Assembly: GCA_017861475.1 (NCBI GenBank)
Contig: JAGFXV010000119.1
Coordinates: 1 to 5,641, forward strand
Length of the DNA: 5,641 bases
Reading direction: 5' to 3'
DNA from: Bacillota bacterium
Lineage (GTDB): Bacteria > Bacillota > Syntrophomonadia > Syntrophomonadales > Syntrophomonadaceae
Of this stretch, positions 1 to 4,399 are shown piece by piece. The notes under the pieces are model-generated. The model did no database searches. It worked only from the letters and a program-made list of their open reading frames with translations, and was not told where the DNA came from. A program made the position numbers and the translations under genes. Positions within the stretch are counted from its first letter, which is position 1, and every line of letters starts with the position of its first letter.

Positions 1-165
1 GCGTTCACCGTAGCGGCGAAAAATATCACTTACTGACATACCGTTAATGTTTTCAATCTCCCGGTCCATGTCAACAAATTCCCAATTCAGTTTCGCAGCC
101 AATCTGGACCCCACCGAACTCTTGCCGGTCCCCATAAAGCCAATTAATACGATATTCTTTCGCAT
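1..165 (-). CDS. aroK: Shikimate kinase, N-terminal part (cut by window edge)
   Basis: Shikimate kinase phosphorylates the 3-hydroxyl of shikimate with ATP in the cytoplasm, the fifth step of the chorismate pathway. Only the first 55 codons are present; the frame is still open at base 1, and a complete enzyme is usually about 165-175 residues. The protein begins MRKNIVLIGFMGTGKSSVG. Residues 9-16 (GFMGTGKS) are the P-loop (Walker A) with Lys15 and Ser16 for phosphate and Mg. The segment FVDMDREIE (30-38) holds Asp32 and Asp34, the latter matching the shikimate-binding Asp of the family. The tail SVSDIFRRYGER fits the conserved region that follows. The ATG at 165 is preceded by AAGGTG with a 5-base spacing. 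It lies 40 bases after the UPF0316 gene and is probably in the same transcript as aroE. The family call is firm; aroK rather than aroL is simply the usual Bacillota name. Confidence 0.95.
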   Translation of the reverse strand, partial: MRKNIVLIGFMGTGKSSVGSRLAAKLNWEFVDMDREIENINGMSVSDIFRRYGER

Positions 166-205
166 AACCACACCTTTTCCTGTTCATCCCGTCGGAGAAA
201 ACGTA

Positions 206-712
206 TTACTTCTTTTTTATATAGCCACCCTGAAAATATTTTGGTTCCATATAGACCACAAATGCATTCGGATCACAGGCGTAGACTTGATCGGTAATCT
301 TGTCAGCCAGAATACGTTTGGTGATAATATTCAGAACCAATTTGGAGCCTAATTTGCCTTTCGCTTCCCAGCAGGTGACCGGATAGCCTTCTTCGCGCAA
401 TTCATCTACAATATGGGCGTTTTCCATGTCGACGGTAACTTGCAGGCCACGATACCCAAGTGCCAGTTTTTCTTCGATCACACTGCCGACCAATACTCCC
501 AAGGCAAAACCGGAACAGAATACCACCAACCTGACAGGATCATCCAGAGAACCGACCACCATCCCTAATGCAATCGTATATACCATGATCTCAAAAAAGC
601 CGATGATCGCAGCCGGCCACTTGTCACCGCGGATGATCAAAATCGTACGGATGGTCCCCATGGAAACATCAATGATTCTGGCAAAGAAAATAAACAACAG
701 CTGAAATATCAT
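206..712 (-). CDS. UPF0316/DUF2179 family membrane protein
   Basis: This is a 168-residue membrane protein of the UPF0316 family, whose molecular function is unknown. Three hydrophobic segments are visible at about residues 2-27, 33-54 and 60-79, separated by short charged turns (RGDKWP and SLDDP). They are followed by a soluble C-terminal DUF2179-type domain at about 87-160, starting [24 protein letters not shown]2179 domain also ends YitT-family membrane proteins, where it is thought to be a ligand-sensing or cytoplasmic module. The C-terminus is basic (YIKKK). The full length agrees with family members. The ATG at 712 lies 6 bases after the pseudopilin stop, and its AGGAG (723-727) falls inside the last codons of that gene, so translational coupling is likely. 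The gene sits between the pseudopilin and aroK, but a role in either pathway cannot be deduced. Confidence 0.85.
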   Translation of the reverse strand: MIFQLLFIFFARIIDVSMGTIRTILIIRGDKWPAAIIGFFEIMVYTIALGMVVGSLDDPVRLVVFCSGFALGVLVGSVIEEKLALGYRGLQVTVDMENAHIVDELREEGYPVTCWEAKGKLGSKLVLNIITKRILADKITDQVYACDPNAFVVYMEPKYFQGGYIKKK

Positions 713-718
713 CTTATC

Positions 719-1201
719 CTATCTCCTATCTTCCCAGCTTTCCGGGGGTGTGTCTGAAGTTCTTATTCTTCCGGTGGAATTGAGTACGATGACATATTTT
801 ACTTTATCCTCTGCTTTTAGTATCACTGTTCCTCCTTGAACTGCTCTGCCGCTTGGTAAAAAGATACAAGCAGGCTGGTTTTTGAATCTGGAATTAAAAG
901 GTTTGATACCGGAAAATTTAACTCCCTGGCTAAGTTTGTAAGTTGATTTGTCCACATATAGGTAACGGGGATTTTTACTATCATCAACATAGAATACTAC
1001 CTGTTTGCTTACCCCGCTGGTGATAGCTTCTGTGCGGGCCGTTCTAAGAACACCAGCCATCGTACTGGCATCGGAATTGAGTTTGACCTCGGTCAGAGCA
1101 GAACTGAAACGGGGAAAAGACAAAGATATCAAAATCACCAATAACGCCATGGCAAAAAGGAGTTCAGCCAGTGTAAAGCCTCTGTTGTTGGGTGTAATAA
1201 T
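719..1201 (-). CDS. GspH/FimT-type pseudopilin (type IV pilus or type II secretion minor pilin), probable ATT start
   Basis: The predicted protein is a minor pilin that would be made as a prepilin, cut by prepilin peptidase at the inner face of the membrane, and built into the tip of a type IV pilus or type II secretion pseudopilus. Reading upstream of the first ATG (1150) in the same frame gives IITPNNRG/FTLAELLFAM. This is a class III signal peptide with cleavage after Gly8, Phe at +1 and Glu at +5, continuing into a hydrophobic helix (LLVILISLSF). The ATG at 1150 falls inside that helix and would destroy the signal, so it is not the real start. No ATG, GTG, TTG or CTG codon exists in frame between the stop at 1217-1219 and the cleavage site. 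ATT at 1201 (or 1198) is the likely start, behind a weak AAGTGGTG. The mature part is about 152 residues, beta-rich, with the segment MAGVLRTARTEAITSG typical of GspH/FimT. The first 38 bases overlap aroE. A decayed start codon or a sequence error is the alternative. Confidence 0.8.
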   Translation of the reverse strand: MITPNNRGFTLAELLFAMALLVILISLSFPRFSSALTEVKLNSDASTMAGVLRTARTEAITSGVSKQVVFYVDDSKNPRYLYVDKSTYKLSQGVKFSGIKPFNSRFKNQPACIFLPSGRAVQGGTVILKAEDKVKYVIVLNSTGRIRTSDTPPESWEDRR

Positions 1202-2039
1202 CTGACACCACTTCTTTCATGTGGGCCACCGGAGCTTTGCAGCCGGTCAGGATCTCCAGAGACAGCGCTCCCTGGTGCACCAGCATTGATAATCCACCTA
1301 TCGTCTTCAGGCCCCGTGCTGAAGCCATTTTCATCAGGCGGGTCTGCAACGGACTATATATCAGATCATAGACAACAGCACTTTTTTTTACCTGATCAAA
1401 AGAATCGACCGGACTTGCATCTGTATGAGGAAACATACCGACCGAACTGCAATTGATGATAAAATCTGCCTTCGTGCTGATTGCCCGGAAATTTTCCTGA
1501 TTCATAATTATGCCCTGGCTGGAGAAGCCTGCTTGCTCACGCATGAAGGCGGCCAGATTTTGGGCACGGGATAAATCGATATCCATAAAATCAATATGTT
1601 CGATGGGGAACCTGGTCAGCACCCAGGCCAATGCCCGGGCCGCGCCGCCGGCGCCGATGAAAACAACCCTGCCCTGCGGGGTGATGCCTTCTTCCTCCAG
1701 ACTGAGGATAAATCCTTCTCCATCCGTATTAAGTCCAATCAGATGCCCTCCCTGATTTTGGATCAAATTTACCGCCCCACAGGCTTTGGCATCGGCAGAA
1801 AGCTCATCCAAATAGGGAATCACCGCTTCCTTGAAAGGAATCGTTACGTTTACCCCTCCCATGGACAATGCACGAATAGATGCTACAGCATCCTGTAATA
1901 ATCCCGGCTCGATCTTAAACGGCAAATATACATAAGGCAACCCCAGCAAGTTGATGGCGCTGTTTTGCATCAGCGGCGACAAACTGTGCCCCACCGGGTT
2001 GCCAAATAAGCCCAATAATGTGCTGACTGTCTTCTCCAA
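1164..2039 (-). CDS. aroE: Shikimate dehydrogenase (NADP+), TTG start
   Basis: AroE reduces 3-dehydroshikimate to shikimate with NADPH in the cytoplasm, the step before shikimate kinase. From the TTG at 2039 the protein has 291 residues, the normal family size. The N-terminal substrate domain shows GNPVGHSLSP (13-22), whose Ser residues bind shikimate, and NVTIPFK (64-70) with catalytic Lys70. NTDGEGF (104-110) carries catalytic Asp106. The nucleotide domain has the glycine loop GAGGAARA (129-136), then INCSSVGM (195-202), a form of the conserved N-x-[ST]-x-x-G-M motif, and YDLIYSP (224-230). The end shows GGLSMLVHQGA (248-258), whose Gln contacts substrate. TTG 2039 is chosen because GGAAGGCGG lies 9 bases upstream; a further in-frame TTG at 2129 would add 30 residues (MKLSLKSGIILCIGAW...) unlike AroE. 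The gene follows yqeG after a 114-base gap, and its last 38 bases overlap the pseudopilin frame. Confidence 0.95.
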   Translation of the reverse strand: MEKTVSTLLGLFGNPVGHSLSPLMQNSAINLLGLPYVYLPFKIEPGLLQDAVASIRALSMGGVNVTIPFKEAVIPYLDELSADAKACGAVNLIQNQGGHLIGLNTDGEGFILSLEEEGITPQGRVVFIGAGGAARALAWVLTRFPIEHIDFMDIDLSRAQNLAAFMREQAGFSSQGIIMNQENFRAISTKADFIINCSSVGMFPHTDASPVDSFDQVKKSAVVYDLIYSPLQTRLMKMASARGLKTIGGLSMLVHQGALSLEILTGCKAPVAHMKEVVSDYYTQQQRLYTG

Positions 2040-2048
2040 GCTTTTATT

Positions 2049-2057
2049 CCGCCTTCC
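2049..2057 (-). promoter_or_regulatory. Ribosome binding site that selects the aroE TTG start
   Basis: On the minus strand GGAAGGCGG stands 9 bases before the TTG at 2039. It is the best Shine-Dalgarno match in the yqeG-aroE gap and supports the 291-residue AroE over the 321-residue alternative from TTG 2129. It begins one base after the 3' arm of a predicted hairpin. Confidence 0.6.
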
Positions 2058-2058
2058 G

Positions 2059-2098
2059 TCTGCATAAGCACAAGCTCGGGCCCAAGCACCTATGCAAA
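2059..2098 (-). promoter_or_regulatory. Candidate structured RNA leader hairpin before aroE
   Basis: Transcribed on the minus strand, this stretch can fold into an outer stem, UUUGCAUA pairing with UAUGCAGA (8 pairs, one G-U), enclosing an inner hairpin GCUUG-GGCC-CGAGC (5 pairs with one G-U, 4-base loop). The two stems are joined by an asymmetric internal loop of 3 and 7 bases. As DNA the inner part is a 14-bp near-palindrome (2074-2087). The element ends one base before the aroE ribosome site and has no U-tract, so it is not a terminator. It might modulate aroE translation or be an RNA processing site. I do not recognise a known riboswitch class, and function is inferred from position alone. 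Confidence 0.35.
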
Positions 2099-2153
2099 GA
2101 ATTATTCCACTTTTTAGACTTAATTTCAAGTTTCTTACAAACCTGGTCGATCG

Positions 2154-2654
2154 TTATTGATGCTTGCGACGGTAACGGCGCAAAACAAAATATTCCATTG
2201 CCCGCGATATTTTGGTGCCATAAAATTCTTTGCGGGCCAAAGGTTTGACCAGAATAGTATAGAGTCCGGCACGATTGCCGCCTAAAACATCGGTAAAGAT
2301 TTGATCGCCGATAACAGCAGCCTCAGAGATATTTACCTCCATGAGAGCCACGGCTTGAAGAAATGATCTCCGCAACGGTTTGCGCGCCCGGTGTATGAAC
2401 GGTATTCCCAGACGTTGAGAGATCTGTAAGATTCTCTGTTCACCGTTGTTGGACAAAATGCAGGCCTTAAATCCCCGTTCTCTGATTATCTTGAACCACT
2501 CTTCCACTTCATTGCGCAACTCCTGGCTGTTCCATTCCGTTATAGTATTGTCGAGGTCAAATATAAATGCGCGCAAGCCGGCAGCAGCCAGCTCATCCAA
2601 AGGAATATCAAGGAGAGAATCCACATACATACGGGGATATAATTTATTGGTCAT
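2154..2654 (-). CDS. yqeG: YqeG family HAD-IIIA phosphatase
   Basis: This is a 166-residue cytoplasmic HAD-superfamily phosphatase of the YqeG type; the physiological substrate is not established. HAD motif I is FDLDNTITEW (32-41), with nucleophile Asp33 and acid/base Asp35. Motif II is SNN (68-70), motif III Lys is Lys92 in RARKP, and motif IV is GDQIFTDVLGGNR (116-128) with Asp117 and Asp122. There is no room for a cap domain, as expected for subclass IIIA. The N-terminal LYPRMYVDSLLDIPLDEL and the basic tail RRYRRKHQ fit the family. The ATG at 2654 follows GAGGT with a spacing of about 6 bases, 18 bases after the galT-like stop. In many Bacillota yqeG precedes the GTPase gene yqeH and then aroE; here yqeH is absent between yqeG and aroE. 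Confidence 0.92.
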   Translation of the reverse strand: MTNKLYPRMYVDSLLDIPLDELAAAGLRAFIFDLDNTITEWNSQELRNEVEEWFKIIRERGFKACILSNNGEQRILQISQRLGIPFIHRARKPLRRSFLQAVALMEVNISEAAVIGDQIFTDVLGGNRAGLYTILVKPLARKEFYGTKISRAMEYFVLRRYRRKHQ

Positions 2655-2672
2655 AGTTTACCTCATGATAAA

Positions 2673-3674
2673 TTATTTTGCAGTCAACATCTTTTCCCGC
2701 AGCATGGCAGCTGCCAATTCCGGAGCAACCGGATTGATATAGATACCGCTGGCAATTTCTACGGCTGCGTTGACTAACAGGCGGGGGGTCAACTCAATAT
2801 ACCAGTGATAGCCCGGCTGGTAATCAACATTGACCGGAGCAGTGTTAATTACCAGATTATATGATGGATCGGCCAGGCTTTCAATCATAACATTGCTGAA
2901 TTTCTTAATGATTTTGGCCAGATCCTGAATTTCTGCTGCGCTGATACCGCCAAAATGCTCTTTGTGATTTTTGGGAATGATCCAGGTCTCATAAGGAAAA
3001 CGCGGCGCATAAGGGCAAAGCAGGATAAACGCTTCGCTCTCCGCAACCAGACGTTCATCGCTCATCTCCTGGGCCAGGATGTCGCACAACAGGCAATGGT
3101 GCTTTTCTTTATAATAGTCGATCATGCCCTGATTCTCCGCTGGCACTAGCGGCAGCGCTACGATCTGGCTGTGGCTGTGTTCCAGGGATGCCCCGGCAAA
3201 TATTCCGCGGTTTTTATAGATTTGAATATATTTGATACGCTTGTCGCAGGCCAGGTCGTTATACCGATCACGCATAATTTTCAATATAATTTCCATGCGC
3301 TCAACCGACAACTGATGAAAATCGATATCATGTTCGGGAGCTTCGATAATTACTTCGTGTTTGCCCAGTCCGTTGTATCTGCTGAAAACTCCGAGGCAGG
3401 TTTCTTCCAGTTCCCCTTCCAGTTCAAAAGCGGAAAACTTGTTGGGGATCGCCCTGACCAGCCAACCCTTCGTATTTGGCTCGGAATCCTCCCGGTATGC
3501 TGCTATTTCCGGTGGAGTAAACTGTTCGTTGCCCTCACAAAACGGACAGAAGGCGCCCATTACAGATGACTCCAGCGCTTTTTTGGCAATCGGAAAATCA
3601 TTGGGTTTGAGCGCACGATGCTCAGCCACCGATACCCAATTGTTTTTGACCAAATCTCTTCTGAGTTCAGACAT
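2673..3674 (-). CDS. galT: Galactose-1-phosphate uridylyltransferase family protein (GalT-like)
   Basis: A 333-residue protein of the GalT branch of the HIT superfamily. GalT exchanges UMP between UDP-glucose and galactose 1-phosphate in the Leloir pathway. Visible features are an N-terminal zinc pair CPFC (43-46), GKHEVIIE (105-112) with His106, and the active-site run EHSHSQ (165-170). In that run His168 would be the uridylylated nucleophile and His166 a zinc ligand. A second CxxC (Cys194, Cys197, in HHCLLCDIL) with KNHKEH (235-240) and GYHWYIELTPR (288-298) suggests a second metal site in the C-terminal HIT-like half. The ATG at 3674 has AAGGAGG 8 bases upstream. The motif is usually HPH; here it is HSH. 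No galK or galE is seen nearby, so a related activity such as ADP-glucose phosphorylase is possible. It is the first gene of the minus-strand string. Confidence 0.85.
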   Translation of the reverse strand: MSELRRDLVKNNWVSVAEHRALKPNDFPIAKKALESSVMGAFCPFCEGNEQFTPPEIAAYREDSEPNTKGWLVRAIPNKFSAFELEGELEETCLGVFSRYNGLGKHEVIIEAPEHDIDFHQLSVERMEIILKIMRDRYNDLACDKRIKYIQIYKNRGIFAGASLEHSHSQIVALPLVPAENQGMIDYYKEKHHCLLCDILAQEMSDERLVAESEAFILLCPYAPRFPYETWIIPKNHKEHFGGISAAEIQDLAKIIKKFSNVMIESLADPSYNLVINTAPVNVDYQPGYHWYIELTPRLLVNAAVEIASGIYINPVAPELAAAMLREKMLTAK

Positions 3675-3798
3675 GTCTTTTTCCTCCTTGCTGTGTAATT
3701 AAATAATATGTAAAGCGTCCGTACGTTTATGCTGATTAATAAAGCCGCAACAATACCAAAAAGTTTTTTCTAAGTCATATAATACCTTAAAATTTGCC

Positions 3799-3826
3799 AT
3801 TATAAAAATATACTGAAAAATATAAA
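3799..3826 (-). promoter_or_regulatory. Possible sigma-A promoter for the galT gene string
   Basis: On the minus strand TTTATA (3826-3821) and a perfect TATAAT (3804-3799) are separated by 16 bases. This would give a leader of roughly 120 bases before galT. The -35 box is only 4 of 6, and TATAAT-like words are common in such AT-rich DNA, so this is a weak call. Confidence 0.22.
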
Positions 3827-3832
3827 AAACAC

Positions 3833-3861
3833 TTGCCAAGATAGATTTCACGTATTAAACT
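3833..3861 (+). promoter_or_regulatory. Likely sigma-A promoter for rrf2 (and perhaps hcp)
   Basis: TTGCCA (3833-3838, 5 of 6 to TTGACA) and TAAACT (3856-3861, 4 of 6 to TATAAT) are separated by the ideal 17 bases. Transcription would start near 3868, giving a leader of about 45 bases before the ATG at 3913. Confidence 0.4.
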
Positions 3862-3897
3862 AAACACAAGTTAATGTTGATTATTTTAGTCCACTTT

Positions 3898-3902
3898 GGA
3901 GG
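3898..3902 (+). promoter_or_regulatory. Ribosome binding site fixing the Rrf2 start at 3913
   Basis: GGAGG lies 10 bases before the ATG at 3913. The upstream in-frame ATG at 3874 has no comparable site. The protein read from 3913 begins MQLTRQCEYALR, the canonical Rrf2 N-terminus. Confidence 0.8.
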
Positions 3903-3912
3903 TTACCCTATT

Positions 3913-4308
3913 ATGCAGTTGACCCGACAATGTGAGTATGCGCTGCGAACCATGCTGGAACTTGCTTCCCATCCCTTTGGAGAGATCATATCCAGCAAAA
4001 CAATTTCTGAACGGCAGGATATCCCCGAGGATTTCCTTAAGAAAACCATTCATCTATTAGCCGTCAATGGTCTGGTTAATACTGTACGCGGCACGCAGGG
4101 CGGCGTAAGGCTGGCCAAAAATGCCGCTGAAATAAAAGTATCAGATGTAGTGGAGGCAATTGAAGGCCCCGTAGCAATTAATCCTTGTCTGGCCAGCGGT
4201 TATGTTTGCCCCAATCGATCCAAGTGCCGTATCTCACCTGTTTTAGCGCGGGCACAGCAAGCCTTTATGGCTGAACTGAGCAAAAACAGTCTGGCTGATT
4301 TGGTATAA
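3913..4308 (+). CDS. Rrf2 family Fe-S transcriptional regulator, NsrR/IscR-like
   Basis: A 131-residue dimeric winged-helix regulator expected to bind DNA and an Fe-S cluster. The N-terminus MQLTRQCEYALRTMLELA is the Rrf2 signature. The helix-turn-helix region covers about 27-60 (SSKTISERQDIPEDFLKKTIHLL, split here by position: 27-49), and the wing is VRGTQGGVRLAK (58-69). Three cysteines, Cys92, Cys99 and Cys105 (C-x6-C-x5-C in PCLASGYVC...SKC), sit where IscR and NsrR hold their cluster. Glu8 aligns with Asp8, the fourth ligand reported for Streptomyces NsrR. The ending SLADLV also resembles NsrR. The neighbouring hcp gene is a classic NsrR target in other bacteria. NO sensing is therefore the favoured role, but general Fe-S or redox sensing is equally compatible with the residues. 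A start at ATG 3874 is rejected because it lacks a ribosome site. Autoregulation from the upstream promoter is likely but not shown. Confidence 0.88.
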   Translation: MQLTRQCEYALRTMLELASHPFGEIISSKTISERQDIPEDFLKKTIHLLAVNGLVNTVRGTQGGVRLAKNAAEIKVSDVVEAIEGPVAINPCLASGYVCPNRSKCRISPVLARAQQAFMAELSKNSLADLV

Positions 4309-4331
4309 AAATTAAAATTTTTTTGATTTAA

Positions 4332-4354
4332 AACTGGATAATATTAATCCAGTT
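4332..4354. promoter_or_regulatory. 23-bp palindrome before hcp, candidate Rrf2/NsrR-type operator
   Basis: The left arm AACTGGAT (4332-4339) and right arm ATCCAGTT (4347-4354) are perfect 8-bp complements around AATATTA. Laid out as two 11-base halves about one central base (4343), 9 of 11 positions are symmetric, the 11-1-11 geometry known for NsrR operators. It lies 23 bases after the rrf2 stop and 45 before the hcp start. No T-tract follows the right arm, which argues against a terminator. The binding protein is inferred from the neighbouring regulator; a CRP/FNR-type HcpR is the alternative. Confidence 0.5.
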
Positions 4355-4399
4355 AATCATACATCCCATCTTATTAATAATATTAAAGGAGGAGAAAGA

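Larger units (their letters stand above)
3675..3912. other. AT-rich divergent intergenic region between galT and the Rrf2 gene
   Basis: This 238-base stretch separates the minus-strand galT string from the plus-strand rrf2-hcp pair and is much richer in A+T than the flanking genes, especially 3760-3860. It should contain the promoters for both directions. I see no small gene, tRNA or long repeat in it. A short frame opening with ATG at 3874 reads in phase into the Rrf2 gene, but it has no ribosome site and adds only 13 non-family residues. Confidence 0.7.

Noticed and set aside
47..352. Plus-strand open frame across the aroK/UPF0316 junction
   Set aside because: It runs antisense through two well-supported genes and resembles no known protein.
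719..1150. Pseudopilin beginning at ATG 1150 (143 residues)
   Set aside because: This start removes the signal and half of the N-terminal helix, while the same frame upstream encodes a textbook prepilin cleavage site.
3171..3702. Open frames on the plus strand opposite galT
   Set aside because: They mirror the conserved GalT coding sequence and have no family signature; the minus strand carries the CPFC and HSHSQ motifs.
3758..3770. AAAAAG/TTTTTT palindrome in the divergent region as a terminator or operator
   Set aside because: It is a low-complexity A/T run with no G+C stem; it gives no stable hairpin and no evidence of specificity.
3858..3872. AACT-N7-AGTT short inverted repeat at the rrf2 promoter as a second operator copy
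   Set aside because: The arms are only 4 bp, the spacing does not reproduce the 23-bp palindrome, and such words are expected by chance in AT-rich DNA.
3874..3912. Extended Rrf2 N-terminus from ATG 3874
   Set aside because: There is no ribosome site, the 13 extra residues do not fit the family, and GGAGG stands correctly before ATG 3913.
4332..4399. Palindrome after rrf2 as an intrinsic terminator
   Set aside because: The right arm is followed by AATCATACATCCC with no T-tract; the T-run (4318-4324) lies before the left arm, and no T-tract follows on the opposite strand in a position that would help a plus-strand transcript.
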